Positions 12,021-24,038 are shown, counted from the stretch's first letter. The stretch: DNA of 64,000 nt from Prunella strophiata (GCA_036583965.1 JAZBQD010000021.1:19692771-19756770), one strand, 5' to 3'. Translations and numbers: made by a program. The notes: generated by a model not told the origin, from the sequence alone.

Positions 12021-12267
12021 CCATCAACCTCTTCCTGCAATTAAAACTGACATGCCAATGAGCTAAATACAGAGCCCAGACCTCCAGAAGAAAAATTCAA
12101 ACCCAAGCAAGCACAAATATTCCAGCATTAAAACCTTTGGAAGTGGCATTCAACAGGAAAACAGCAATGCAGAAATGCAATGGAAGAAATGCAGTACCTG
12201 GTGCAGGTGCTCAGGAGGTGAATTCCCACAGTGTGGAGTCAATAATCCTGCCTGGAAAAAGAGAGAA

Positions 12268-12500
12268 GGAAAATTAATATTCTGCTAAAATTTAAATTAA
12301 GATCTTTTCTAGTTGAACAAAATAAAGATAATTAACTCATTAAAGCTGATAACACTTAGATTTATTAAGTAGCAGAGACTTTGGGGTTGTATTTTTCTTT
12401 ACACCGGGAACTTCTGCTAATAAGAATAATAATTTTAAATTATTAATAGTTAATGGATTATTAATAATTCTTAATAATTTGCCTCCTTTTATTCTCCAAA
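12268..12500. other. AT-rich block with many TAATT motifs
   Basis: This block contains repeated AATTAATA, TAATTAAC, TTAATAATTC and TTTAAATTA strings and no coding signal. Such clusters occur in homeodomain-bound conserved elements but also in plain low-complexity DNA. The sequence alone cannot distinguish them. Confidence 0.3.
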
Positions 12501-12759
12501 AATAGTTCATTCTAACAAATAAAAGGCTTGGAAGAAAAATCTGGAACAGTCTCAAAGGAATTCTTTCATATGAAAGTTACATGGACAGGTTCCTTCAGAC
12601 ACCAAACCAGGGAATTTTTTTGGGAGTACAAATATTAGGAATGGCCACACATCCCATTTGCTCCACAGAACCCTAAAAAACTTCAGGAAAGACCATTTGA
12701 TTTTCATTTTCACAGTGAAAAAAAAAAAAATTAACAATTAAACACCTAAAACTTCAGGA

Positions 12760-12822
12760 CATGCTTGGCCTCAATGATCTTAAAGGTCTTTTCCAATCTA
12801 AATTATTCTGTAATTCCATTAT
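12760..12822 (+). mobile_element. CR1 LINE terminal tail
   Basis: CTCAATGATCTTAAAGGTCT followed by TTTCCAATCTAAATTATTCT is the extreme 3' end of an avian CR1 in the sense direction. Only the last 60 bases or so are recognisable, which suggests severe 5' truncation. Confidence 0.65.
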
Positions 12823-12939
12823 TGTCCCTTCCCAGTGATCTCCACTGGCACTGATGGCTTAACAACCAACCAGAGCAAAGTCCAAAATCCAAATGCCACT
12901 AAAATCCCAATAAATCCTTATCCATTAGAGCCAACATTG

Positions 12940-13102
12940 GCATTTCCTGGCTCTGGAGTGAGGGGACACATCCCTGGAGTGTCCCAGACCAGGTGGATGG
13001 GGCTTGGAGCACCCTGGGGTGGTTGAAGGTGTCCCTGCCATGGCAGGGGTGGGACTGGAGGAGTTTTAAGGTCCCTTCCCACCCAACCCATTCCATGATC
13101 TC
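12940..13102 (+). mobile_element. CR1 LINE 3' end fragment
   Basis: The sense CR1 3' UTR is recognisable from GGAGTGTCCCAGACCAGG through GGGGCTTGGAGCACCCTGGG, GTGTCCCTGCCATGGCAGGG and TTTTAAGGTCCCTTCCCACC to CATTCCATGATC. It lies just outside the left end of the visible inverted repeat. If the repeat continues past the window, an opposite-strand copy should follow position 64,000. Confidence 0.85.
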
Positions 13103-13924
13103 ACCCAGAACCACAGCTCGTGGGAAACGAGCCAGAATCCCCCTCCATTTCTTCATTTATTACAAATCCATCACTTTTTGGAAACAGCTCCTGATTTCTG
13201 AGTGCTCAGGGCTGGCAGAGCTGCAAATCCTTTGGCCTCAGAGCATCCACGGGGGAATCCCCAGCCGCCCTTTGCTCCACACCCACGCAGGGAGCACTGA
13301 GGGAAGGGCAGCTCCTACCAGGCTCACAAACACTTCCAGGGCTGAACGTGCCTCCCTGGCCCTGCTGCCCACCAGGGAATTCCCTGTCACAGCATCCATG
13401 GCAAAGCTGTTGCACAACAAACAACACAAAATATCCCGTGAAATCAGGGCCAGGGTTTGGAATGCTCCAAGGAAAGCTCAGGATATAAATATTTATGGGG
13501 CTTGATGAACTGCAGCCCTGCACTAATGAAAGCAAGGCTGGAGAAATGGGCCTGGGCTGTCCCCTGCCCAAAAGGAGGAGGGTTGGAGTGGAAATATTCC
13601 TGCTCCATGTAACAATTCCTGCTGCATGGCAGGGCCAGCACACATGGCACATCAACAGCAGGGAACCTTCTCCTGGAGCTGCAGCAGTGCCCAGCTGTGC
13701 AGATGTCACCACAACACCTGGACTGGGCTAACCCCGAGCACAGCTGGGATTCCAACCCCATCTCCCTTGGTTTGAACATTGTCCAAGGCACAGACAGGGA
13801 GGAAAACCCTTCTGGGAAGGGGGGATGGCACCCAGGGGGTGAGCACAGGGAATCCTCCTGCACTGGGGTCAGCAGAGGAAGGAGGGGATTCTTCCCCTCT
13901 ATCCTGCTCAGGTGAGACCCCACA

Positions 13925-14370
13925 GGAGCTCCAGCATCAGGACATGGAGCTGCTGGAGTGAGTCCAGGGAGATGCTCTGAGGGTTGGAGCCCCTCTGGAG
14001 GCAGGCTGGGAGAGCTGGGGGTGTTCAGCTGATCCAGGCAGAGCTCAGAGCCCCTGCCAGGGCCTGAAGGGGCTCCAGGAGAGCTGCAGAGGGACTGGGG
14101 ACAAGGCAGGGAGGGACAGCACACAGGGAATGGCTCCCAGTGCCAGAGGGCAGGCATGGATGGGAGATTGGGAATTAGGAATTGTTCCCTGGGAGGGTGG
14201 ACAGACCCTGGCACAGCTGTGGCTGCCCCTGGATCCCTGGCAGTGCCCAAGGCCAGGCTGGACAGGGCTTGGAGCACTCTGGGATAGGGGAAAGTTGGGA
14301 ATCCTCATGGCAGCAGCTGGACTTGAGAACCTCCAGAGATCCCTTCCCACCCAACCCACTCCATTCCTCA
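13925..14370 (+). mobile_element. CR1 LINE 3' fragment (left arm)
   Basis: One of the longest CR1 remnants here. It runs from GACATGGAGCTGCTGGAGTG through GAGATGCTCTGAGGGTTGG and CCCTCTGGAGGCAGGCTGGG. It continues to CCCTGGGAGGGTGGACAG, CAAGGCCAGGCTGGACAGGG and the ATCCCTTCCCACCCAACCC tail. It has no intact coding frame. The opposite-strand partner is at 63,080-63,525. Confidence 0.85.
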
Positions 14371-15184
14371 GCCATTGGGGATCCCCTGATCAAGCCCACA
14401 GTAATTCCCACATCCAATTTTCCACCCCAGTTCCAGGATGGGGAGGTGGCACCTCCAGGAAGCCAAATCAGGCTCTGGAAGCACTGGAGACTCCCGAGTG
14501 CAGAATTCCAGCTGTGAGCAGCACCAGCCCTCAGCTCCTTCCCTGCTGCAAACTCACACAGGGAACTCTCACAGACATCCTGCCCTTCCAGCCTGCCCAG
14601 TGTTATCCCAGGAATTCCACAAAAACCCCTTTCCCATGGCATTACACCCCCCTCCCAAAACAGCCTCGGTAAGAAATGTCTGCCTTGAACCCATGGGAAC
14701 TTCAAAGAGGAAAAGCTGCTCATCCCAGCAAATCTTTGCTCCAGCTCCTCCCAGGTGTCTGATAAATTCATGGATTCTCCCAGCCATTCCCAGCTGGAGG
14801 ATAAGCTCCTCCTGAACTCCTCCAAAAGGATCAGGGAGTGAGATCACAAAAAAAACCCAACCCAACCACGTGGCAGCAGGCCTGGCCACGATGGCTTTCC
14901 AAGGAAATCAAAGCTCCCTGCACATTCCACTTGCTCTGGATGCACTCTGGGAACAGATCAGAGCCACACTCAGTGGAGGCTCCACCTCAGCCAGGTCAGG
15001 GTGATCCCCTGGGAACACTTCCCAAGGCAGTGTGGATCAGGGCAGGGTTTCCATGGAGCAGCTGGCAGCCACCACCTCCCCCAAAGCCCCCATGTGGCAG
15101 AAGCCAGCACATCCCTCTGGCTGCCCTGGATGGCTCCAGCCCCTGGCAGGGGGCTCAGAGACCTTGGCACAGAGCCCAAGACCC
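14371..15184. other. No gene recognised between CR1 and LTR
   Basis: Non-coding sequence. A minus-strand frame (14,825-14,175) stays open in the right arm (62,683-63,201), where a 6-bp in-frame difference separates the copies. Its far end runs into antisense CR1 and it resembles no protein I know. I treat the shared frame as chance in a closely matching stretch. Confidence 0.45.
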
Positions 15185-15710
15185 CTGTGCCTTTGATTTT
15201 GAGCCATGGAAAAAATTACCAACCTTATATGAGGAGTTACAAGCCACACAAATTAAGTAGAATAATAATTAGTTTATCACAGGCTGAAAATGTAGAATTT
15301 TAGAGATGTTTAGAATAAGGTTTTGGAGGTCAAGGTGGAGGAATTTGGGCGTGTTCTGTCCTTCTTTCTCCTTCTTCCCAGCCTCCATCTTCTGGGTGAT
15401 GGTGGCACTTTGGGATTGGTTTAGAGTAGAGTTGGACTGTGTAACACAGGTGATAGGTATTGGAAAATAACTGTAAATAATGTACACGTAGTTTTTAGTA
15501 TAAAAAGACAACACCACCCCAGAGGTGGGCAGTGTGCCTGGGACTGACCTGCTGAACAGACCTGGGCTGGTCAGGGAGAAAATTTACCAGATAAGAAATA
15601 ATAAACAACCTTGGAAACTGCACAAGAAGACTCCTGACTCCTTCTTTGGTTCTGGGGCTGGGACACAGAGACTCCCAAACAGATCAGGGTCATCTCCAGC
15701 TCCTGAGAGA
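15185..15710 (+). mobile_element. Probable solo LTR of an endogenous retrovirus (left arm)
   Basis: The promoter-like layout fits an avian retroviral LTR in sense orientation. A TATA box (AGTATAAAAAG) lies at 15,498-15,508. Next come a CCTGGGACTGACCTGCTGAA segment and the polyadenylation signal AATAAA at 15,600-15,605, then a GACTCCTTCTTTGGTTCTGG stretch of U5 character. I recall similar LTRs from songbird genomes but cannot name the family. No gag, pol or env sequence is adjacent, so it is solo or truncated. Edges are uncertain by tens of bases: AGACCCCTG occurs near both ends (about 15,179 and 15,704), but the element does not end cleanly in CA beside it. Confidence 0.65.
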
Positions 15711-18700
15711 CCCCTGACACCCACCAGCCAAGAGCCACACTGGGAAAGGCTCTGAGCCCCTTGGGAAAGGCAAAGCAGGGGATTATCCTCAGCACCTGCA
15801 CTTCCCCATGGCACTGCCAGCACCCCGAGGGTCCCCTCCTGGCAGGAGGGGACATTCCAGCCCCTCCAGGTGCCACAAGTGGCTGCAGAGCCAGGAGCCA
15901 CCAGCTGTGCTTCCACCATCCCTATTTCAAGCAGGGAATGAGGCACAGGAAGTTTTCTGTGGCACTCAATTTAAGCAGGACCATCTTTGCTGGCTGGGAG
16001 GGAAGCTTTTCATCCCAGATTTTTTGTGATCAGGGCTCAGGACATGGTTCCTCTTGGCTGCATGGAAGGAACTTGATGTTTTCTGCCCAAACAGTCCAGG
16101 GGGACTGGGATTAATTCTGACAATATTTGGTGGAACAGACTCCCAGGTCCAGCATGATCCCTGAGCTGCCTCCAGAGGGATGCAGGGAGGCAGAGTGGTG
16201 GGAGGGGGAGCCTTTCCTATCCAAAAACCTCATGTTTTGACTCCATTCCATTCCAAAAAGGGAAAAAAAAAAAAAAAAAAAAACCCAAAAAACTCCAACA
16301 CCAAAGGAACAAACCCTCAGCCTCCAAGGCCTTGTTTTCATTCCTGTGTGGAACTCAACCACTCTGGCTCTGTACAGAGCCCAGATTTTGTTTTCTGGGC
16401 ACTTTTAACTTTCCCTCCCCCAGCATTCCTCCTCCAAGGCACAGGTGGAGCTCCCAGAGGAGGGAGTGCAGAGGACAGGAAGGGTCTGGAACCCTCCAGC
16501 CCCAGGGATGAGCTCCCTGTTTTCCACAGGGACACAAAACCCTCAGGTTCTAAAAACAATCCCTGAATTTGAGCCTCCATAAAGACAGAAGAATTCCAGG
16601 AGAACCTGTCCTGTCTTCCTGCAGCTTCACCTGGCAAAACTGGGATCCAGCTCCATCCCATCAGAGCTTCCCACCCTCCTCCCTCTCCCAGGGCCAGAGG
16701 TTTTGGGGTGGATTTGGGAAAAAGCAGGTTTGGACCCTGGGGAGGTTCTGCAGCTGTGGCACCTGGGGCAGGCAAAGGAAATGGGGATGGGGAGGGAAGA
16801 GAAGGAAAATATTCCCTGATTTTAGACATTTTATGGCAGCTGGGGGTGTCAATTGATAATTCTGCTGTTTCAAAAGTGTGGCTTTTAAATCCCTGCAGGA
16901 ATGGGAACTGCACCACTGCCCTGGGCAGCTGGGCCAGCCAGGCCAACCCTTCTGGGCAAGAACTGATCCCAAAATCCAACCTGAACCTCCCCTGGCACAA
17001 CCTGGGGCAGGTTCCCCTTGTCCTGTGCCTTGTTTCCTGGGAGCAGAGCCTGGCTGAGGGGAACTTTCACCTCTTGAGCAAGAAAACAAATCCTGAAAGG
17101 GAATTTCCCCCCAAAACCAAGGACTGAGTGGCTGCATCCACATTCCCACCCTGGATTAACAAACTGCTCCCATTTGCATCATTCCATGCCCATTGTGCTG
17201 GGTTTATTCCACATTTCTGAGGTGCAGGATCTTCTCCAGGGCCTGCAGTCTCCCTGGATGAGCCATTTATCTCCAAACCCAAATAAAGGGCATTTTTAGG
17301 CTGGGCCATTGCATGGGAAAGATGCACTTTGAGTGAGCAGCTTGAATTAACGAGCCAGTAAAACTTAAATTGACCTTTTTTGTAGTTCTTGGCATTAAAG
17401 GGAGCATCAAACTTCCCTTTTTTTTTTTTTTTTGTTGGAATGGCAGAAATGGGTGAATTGAGCTCAGTTATGGTATCAAGTGATGCATTTCAGGTTTGCT
17501 GTCAAACAAATAGAGATAAACCCCCCTTTTCTCTGGGAGAGCCTTTTACTGACTGATAACCAGGATAATTAGATTTTAACTGGGCTGCCCACAAAGAAGC
17601 AGCATTCCAACCATCCCCTGCCTCCTTCCCAGCTCAAAAGGCTTTGCAGGGAGAAGCAGGAGAAAAGGAGGAACCATTAAACCCCCATTTCAACAGAATC
17701 CTTGTGTTTCCCAGAGCAAGGCCATTAAAAGATGCACTGATACCTCCAGGATTGGGTTCCTCCATTTGGGGAAAATGGGATGTTCACTTATCAGGGCTGT
17801 GCTGCAACCTGATCCTAAATAAAATCCATTTATTTCCACTTTTGCTCCAGCAGAGCCAGCTGTGCTGCAGATGTGCTGCTCCTGCACCCCTGGCAGTGCC
17901 CTCACTGTCCCCTGGGCTTTTGGGGACTCTTCCTGCACATCCCAGGGGAATTTGGTCTCAGCAGGGAGAAATGGAGCTCAGCAGGTGTTTGGAAAAGCTG
18001 CCAAGACCTGGATGCACACAGGATGAGCCAGGTCCTGCCCCTGCCCAGCTCTCCATTCTCCACTTCCACTTCTCTCCCTGAGAGCCCTGAGCACTCCAGG
18101 GGTCAATAAATTCATTTTTCAGCTTCCAGGGATGGCCCTGCACCCTCCCAGCCAAGGATGGGGTTAAATCCTGGGCTCATTTCACTCACAACACCCAACC
18201 CTGCAGTGCCCCCACCCCTCCCTGGGGACAGCACTCCCAAATCTCTGCCTCCAGCAGCAAAGTCCTTCACCAAACATGGGATTTTTACTTCCCCCCCACC
18301 CCCCCCTCAAATTTTTATTTTTTTCACGGAAGGAAGGAAATGGGTGCCTTGGGACAAAGGAGCAGAATTTTCCAGTTAAGAAAAACCATTCCCACTTCCT
18401 AAAGCAGATGCAACCATGGACAGCCACAAGTACCAGCTCCCAAATCATTGCCCTCTTTCCACCAGCAGCCCCCGGAGGAACAAGAAAGGAGCTCCTGAGA
18501 AAACAGATTTTTTTTTTTTTTCCTAGGAAACCCCTCTCTTTTTTCCCAGGAAAAGGACAGATCAAGCACTTGCTGCAGAGGTTCAAGAGTGCAGCCAAAA
18601 ATTCCAGGACCTCTAAATCAGGTTTATGAAGCTCTTCAAACACCTGGCAGGTGAAGGCAAACTCACAACTGAAGCAGAAGCTCTCAAAAAAACCAAAAGA

Positions 18701-18929
18701 AATCCAAAAAGCCCAGCTCAGCTGCTCTTTAATCCTAGAAATATTCAGACTCCGTGGACACATAAAGGAGCTTTAAAACTCTCCAGATATCCAATATTCC
18801 ACTTGCAGTCAGGCAGGATGGATTTATTTGGGAGAAGTCTGCAGCTCAACCCCTATTTCCAGATTTAATCAGGTCTCAGGGGACACCCGGGGAAGCAGAT
18901 CCTGTGCCCAGTGCCAAGGACAAAATCCC
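15711..18929. other. No gene recognised in left arm
   Basis: Non-coding DNA with a poly(A) run at 16,263-16,283, T runs at 17,418-17,433 and 18,508-18,521, and a C-rich tract at 18,291-18,306. Stop-poor frames of 190-220 codons on the minus strand (17,000-16,338 and 18,763-18,182) are unfamiliar. The homopolymers differ in length in the right arm (14 T here against about 21 A at 58,924-58,944). Confidence 0.5.
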
Positions 18930-19480
18930 GACAGAAACTCCAGGATCTGCTGCTCCACAGCCCTGTCCCGTTCCGTTTGTGACAATTCCCTCCGGAGCAG
19001 GATCCCCGTGGCCGTTTTTCCCTTAATTAGCCCCAAAGCGGCGGCACCTGCGCAGCCCGGGGTTAATTACTTAATTAGCTGGGCGGGGCCGGGCGCTGAT
19101 GAGCGCAAGTGATTCCAGCTGGGAGCAGAGGACGCTCAGCTGGGGAAGGAAAGCAAAAGCGACTTTCAAACAAAAGGCAGGAAAACCATCCCAGCATCGC
19201 CTCCAAAGGCCGATAAATCCATGGAAATCCCGCAGGCGGCTTCCCGAGGTGCTGGCTCAGCCCCAGCCGCTGCTTTTCCTGCACAATTCACAAGGACTTC
19301 GCTCCAGAGGGAGCACAAAGCTCTTTTGTTCCCCTGTTCCAGATGTGAGCAGCGGGGGAAGCTGCAGCGGGGCAGGTCAGGGTGGCACAGCTCCTGTCCC
19401 CCCAAAAATCCCAGCGTGCAGGGCAAGATCCAGCCAAACCCAGAGAGATGCAAAGTTTCGAATTTGGGGTTTTATTGCAA
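18930..19480. promoter_or_regulatory. CpG-rich block with TAATTA cluster (left arm)
   Basis: About 25 CpGs in some 450 bases flank three homeodomain-type motifs: TTAATTAG at 19,023-19,030, GTTAATTAC at 19,062-19,070 and TTAATTAG at 19,071-19,078. A GC-box-like GGGCGGGGCC follows at 19,081. More than 150 bases around the cluster are identical to the right-arm copy by eye. The function (enhancer or promoter) is inferred from composition only. Confidence 0.45.
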
Positions 19481-20009
19481 CAGCAGTAATTTAAAAAGAG
19501 GGGTTTTAGCGGCAGAATGTTGTGTCGTTCCAAAGAGGGGTAGCAGAGACACCCCAAAATTCGGATTTCAGGGACGCTGCTGAGGCGGAGCTCACGGGAC
19601 ACAAGGAGAGGAATAAAAGAGGAAAACAGCAAAACCCAGCTCAATAAAAACCAAATATTCATTACAGCTAAAATTGGTAAAAAAGGGGGGGATTAGGAGA
19701 AATAACAGCCGTACCTTGGGGTGCCAGCGGCGCACAGGAGCAGCAGGGATGAGGTTTGGGACAAATGGAGAGGAAAACAGAGCAGAGCAGGGAACATCCC
19801 GTGAAGCAGGAATGGTTTCCATATCCTGAGCCTTCCCAGCCCCAGGGCTGAGGGGCTGGCACCAAACCCTGCTCCGAGCAGAGGGGACGGAGCAGGACGA
19901 GCTTTGCATCCCGCACAGCCCCAGGCTCGCCCAAGTCCGAGCAGGAACCCAAGGCGCAGCTCAGCCTCCCTCCCTCCCCAGCGCCTTCAACTCCAACAGG
20001 GGCGGCTTG
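19481..20009. other. No gene recognised
   Basis: Transition between the CpG-rich block and the minisatellite. It includes a G run at 19,685-19,691. A 314-codon minus-strand frame (20,612-19,668) passes through, but most of it is minisatellite translation. Confidence 0.45.
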
Positions 20010-20612
20010 GGGACACACAGGGGACACAGAGCACACTGACCTGCTGGGGACACAGAGGGGACACGGAGCACACTGACCTGCTGGGGACACAGAGCTCACC
20101 GACCTGCTGGGGACACACAGCTCTCTGACCTGCTGGGGACACACAGAGCTCTCTGACCTGCTGGGGACACACAGAGCACACTGACCTGCTGGGGACACAC
20201 AGGGGACACGGAGCACACTGACCTGCTGGGGACACGGAGCACAGTGACCTGCTGGGGACACACAGGGGACACGGAGCTCACTGACCTGCTGGGGACACAC
20301 AGGGGACACGGAGCACACTGACCTGCTGGGGACACAGAGCACACTGACCTGCTGGGGACACACAGGGGACACGGAGCTCCCTGACCTGCTGTGGACACAC
20401 AGGGGACACAGAGCACACTGACCTGCTGGGGACACACAGGGACACAGAGCTCCCTGACCTGCTGGGGACACACAGGGGACACAGAGCACACTGACCTGCT
20501 GGGGACACACAGGGGACACAGAGCACACTGACCTGCTGGGGACACAGAGCACACTGACCTGCTGGGGACACACAGGGGACACAGAGCACACTGACCTGCT
20601 GGGGACACACAC
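20010..20612 (+). repeat. GC-rich minisatellite, 26- and 37-bp units (left arm)
   Basis: Tandem units begin GACCTGCTGGGGACACA. Short units of 26 bp end in GAGCACACT. Longer units of 37 bp insert an extra 11 bp of the ACACAGGGGAC type. Terminal variants (GAGCTCACT, GAGCTCCCT, GAGCACAGT) are interspersed. All minus-strand frames are open because the units lack stops, which yields apparent CVPSRSVCSV-type proteins up to 314 residues. The right-arm copy (56,772-57,418) is about 45 bp longer. Confidence 0.95.
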
Positions 20613-21211
20613 CTCACTGCTGAGTTCCAGCGCTGGAAGATGCCCAAAGTTCCAAAAGAGGCGACAAAATTTCCATGGCGCCTCATCCCCAAAATCCAGG
20701 CGGTAGCCAAGACCTCTGCAGCCGCTCAGGAAGGGGAAAAGCCTCCTCTAACTCACTTATGTCCCTAAAAACTCAAAAATGAGGAGTGAGCGCCAGCTCC
20801 TTGCAGCATCTCCACCAAAAGTTCCCCTGGGAGTGGCACCAGAATTTCTGCGGCTTCAATCCCGCAGCCAGGTGGGAAATGGGCTGGGCGGGGCTTTCCC
20901 ATCCCAATTATCCCCATCCCAGTCACCCCAATCATGCCAATCATCCCATCCCAATCATCCCAGCATCTCCTCCAGCTGCTGCCGGGCGCTGATGGCCCCA
21001 CCTGGGCAGCGCTGGGCACTGGCAGAGCCCTTCCCGGAGCTGTTCTCTCCATGGATGGGTTCCTCCCTTGTCCTTCCTCCGAGCAGCTCAGGGGATGCTC
21101 TGCTCCCCCCAGCCTTGCTCAGAGAATCCCCCAGAGCCAGGTGCTCGCTGGAATTCTCCCGTTTTCCAGGGGTTTTCTCCAAAAGAAGGGGGAAAGGATC
21201 ATCCCATCCCA
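20613..21211. other. No gene recognised; degenerate CCCAATCAT-type repeat
   Basis: Positions 20,900-20,965 are a loose tandem of CCCATCCCAATTATCCC-like units. A 248-codon plus-strand frame (20,779-21,525) overlaps this tract and then antisense CR1 sequence, so I do not treat it as a gene. Confidence 0.5.
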
Positions 21212-21415
21212 CCCCTGCTATGGCAGGGACACCTTTCACCATCCCAGGCTGCTCCAAGCCCTGTCCAGCCTGGCCTTGGGCACTGCCAGGGATGGAGCAG
21301 CCACAGCTGCTCTGGGAAATCCATTCCAGGACCTCCCCACCCTCACAGGGAAGGATTCCTTCCCAAAATCCCACCTACCCCTGCCCTCTGGCAGTGGGAA
21401 GCCATTCCAGCTGTC
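21212..21415 (-). mobile_element. CR1 LINE 3' fragment (left arm)
   Basis: Reverse-complement CR1 3' UTR: GCTATGGCAGGGACACCTTT, CAGGCTGCTCCAAGCCCTGT, CCAGCCTGGCCTTGGGCACT and CCACCCTCACAGGGAAGGA, ending near GGCAGTGGGAAGCCATTCC. The partner is at 55,933-56,130 on the plus strand. Confidence 0.85.
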
Positions 21416-21644
21416 AAATCCCTGTTTTTCTCCCCACAGCCCCCCCCTATCCCTGCATTTGTCCCCTTTGCTGCCACACCTTTGTCCCTGGATTTGTTGT
21501 GTCCTTCCCACCTCTCCCAAAATAGTCTTATTTTTTCCACTTGGAATTTATTTCTAGCCCTGACATTCCTTTATCCAAGCAGGCAGCAAACATTTGAAGA
21601 TATTTATCTTCCTTTAGCAGCCTGACAGTGCCTCACACGGTGTG

Positions 21645-21755
21645 GAATTGGAGAATTCCAGGCTGGTTTGGGCTGGAAAAGACCTTAAAACTCATCCCAT
21701 TCCATGGGCAGGGCCACCTTCCACCATCCCAGGTTGCTCCAAGCCCTGTCCTGGA
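21645..21755 (-). mobile_element. CR1 LINE 3' fragment (left arm)
   Basis: GGTTTGGGCTGGAAAAGACC, CCATGGGCAGGGCCACCTTC and CAGGTTGCTCCAAGCCCTGT are the reverse complement of a CR1 3' end. It is a separate, shorter insertion from the fragment about 230 bp before it. The partner is at 55,575-55,690. Confidence 0.85.
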
Positions 21756-23121
21756 AATAAATTTGGAGTAAATTCGCTGAAATGCAGGAATTTCATGGGG
21801 ATGAAAGTAACATCACTCATTCCAGCAGAGAATATTCCTGTGGATTGTCCCAGCTGAAGTCCTCACCTTGCAGGGAACTTGAGCTCCTCATTTCTGTGCT
21901 GGGAGGGATTTGGCTCTGTAAAATCTGCCCAAACTGAGGGAAATGGCATTTCCAGCATCCACAGGTTTGTCTGGAATGTTGTTGGATAAAGTTACGAAAC
22001 ACAACCTGCTCTGCAACAGAAAGTTTGGAGGAAAAGTTCCAAATAGAGAAAATACAATTTTTTTTTAAATGTGTGAACAGCTTCACCTCCCAGGGACAGT
22101 GCCACAGACTGTGCTGATCGTGTGACAAGAATTCCAAGGGAATTCCATGGAAAAATGGAGGTTTTCAGCATCCAAACCATCCCACTCCCAGCTTCTCAGC
22201 AGTGTCCTCAACCTTCCAGCTGCCTCCTTGGAGAATTCCCAGCCTGTCCCTCTTGTGAGGGTTTTCCTTGGATCAGCTGTGGCAAAATTGAAAGGAAGGG
22301 AGGAGAAAGCTGAGCTGGAAGAGGAGGAGGAGGAAGAGGAGGAGAAAAGGCTTTTTTCAGGCACCATGGATTTTCCAAGCTCCAAAGGCTCCAGAGCACT
22401 GCCCATCCAAACCCTGGTGTCTTCTCCCAGTCCATCCCAGTTTAACACCCCAGAAGTGCCCTGGGAGCTCTGCCTCATTCCCCCTCTCCTTTCCAGGTGA
22501 AAATCTCTCTGTGGAATGACAAAGCTCTGGTGTGGCTCCACCTTTCCCTCCAGCCTTGGGGACAGCCAGGGATCCATCAGCAGTGGCAGCCAGGAGACAA
22601 AAAGCCCTGCTGGAAGTTTGGGAAGGAGGAGAAGTGGGATAGCAGAAACTGATGTGGGTTTCTCCCAGCTCTGGGGCCTGCAGAGGTAGAAAACAGAACA
22701 AACAGCAAAGGGAGCAGCTCTGGTGTGAGAGCAGAATGGGGCTGGGGGAGATTTCCAATTCCATCTGCCCTTGGATAAAGGCAGATAATGAAATACCTCT
22801 GGAATGAGGAAGAATATTTGCAATGTGATGGAAAAGCTGTTAGCAGAGGGCAGCAGCTCCAGGGGTTTTATCTCCCTTGCCAGGACAAAGGTTCATTAAT
22901 CATCTGGCACTGCTTTATGCACCCAGTCTTATCTTCCCAAAGCTCCCCTCCCAGGACATCCTGGAGCAGCACTGGAATATTGATTCCTGGTCCTGTGTCC
23001 AAGTTCTTCTCTGGGATTGTTGTTCAGGGAGAGGGGAACATGGGCATGGCTCTGCCCCAAAATGCAGAGAAGCATTTGGGACAAGGACTGGAAAATCCTT
23101 TTAATGATGAGGAAAAAATCA
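21756..23121. other. No gene recognised; GAGGAG microsatellite
   Basis: Non-coding. Positions 22,310-22,345 are a GAG/GAGGAA purine microsatellite, mirrored near 54,975-55,015. A 246-codon minus-strand frame (22,823-22,083) crosses it and includes its poly-serine translation; the remainder is unfamiliar. Confidence 0.5.
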
Positions 23122-23345
23122 CACAATCATGGAATGGGTGGGAAGGGACCTTAAAGCTCATCAGTCCCACCCCTGCCATGGACACCTTCCACTATCCCAG
23201 GGTGCTCCAAGGCCATCCAGCCTGGCCTGGAACATTCCAGGGATGAGGAATCCACAGCTTTTTTGGGCAACCTGTTAAAATCCAGGGCCTGCAGGAAGGT
23301 GGGATAGAAGGCCACAAGCAGGAATGAAGCCAGAACTGCCCAAAA
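23122..23345 (-). mobile_element. CR1 LINE 3' fragment (left arm)
   Basis: Reverse-oriented CR1: AATCATGGAATGGGTGGGAA, GACCTTAAAGCTCATCAG, CACCCCTGCCATGGACACCT, GGGTGCTCCAAGGCCATCC and TTGGGCAACCTGTTAAAA. The partner at 53,990-54,208 lies on the plus strand. Confidence 0.85.
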
Positions 23346-24038
23346 TCCCTTCTCTCTTGGGAAGGTGCTGCCAGACCTTTGGAGAACACCTTGGTGGAGA
23401 GCCCTGATCCTTCCTCAGCTCTGGAAAAATGGGAATATTCATCTGCCTCTCCTGGCTCAGCAGATGAGATTCCCCAGCCATCAGCTGTTGTTTTTTATAA
23501 TTTTTCCTGAATCTCTTGGCAAGAGATTCCCTTCCCTGACATCCTAAACAGGGGCTGTGCTCGTGCCTGGGATGGGAACAGGCAGAGGAAGCCGATTTTG
23601 AGGAATCTCAGCTGGGGAAAGCCCAAATCCCAATTTCCCATCAACCAACCAAGCAGCTTAAGCCTGGCTGACACCACAGAGGAGCTGCTGAGCTCTGGGC
23701 TCAGCTTGACCTCTGTAAAACCACCCTGAGAGCACTCCCAGCAGCTTCCCACTGGGAATTGTTGCTTAGCTCCAGCTGGGAGCAGCACCACCCTGGGGCA
23801 GGGCTCGGGGCTGGGGGTCACAGCCATGAGCAGCCAGGGGGATCCAGGGATGGATCCCAGCAGGAGCAGGGGGATCAGGGGCTGGGATGGGCCCAGGCTG
23901 TGGGGAAAGGCTGGAGAAGAGCCAGAGGGTTCAAAAGAAACCCTCTTTGCCAATGATTCCTGTGGGAACAGCAAAGAGGTGTTGGGGATGAGCTGAACAT
24001 GGAATGGGTGGCAGGGCTGGGAGGTGAGCCACCAGACT

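Noticed and set aside
14175..14825. Minus-strand frame shared by both arms with an in-frame 6-bp difference
   Set aside because: It ends inside CR1, resembles no known protein, and lies in a stretch where the arms barely differ, so frame retention carries little weight.
15179..15712. AGACCCCTG at both ends of the LTR-like element as a target-site duplication
   Set aside because: The element does not end in CA next to the repeat and the boundaries are uncertain; a 9-base match in CCC-rich DNA can be chance.
19668..20612. 314-residue cysteine-rich repeat protein on the minus strand
   Set aside because: It is the translation of the 26/37-bp minisatellite. All frames are open because the unit lacks stops, and the frame is disrupted in the right arm.
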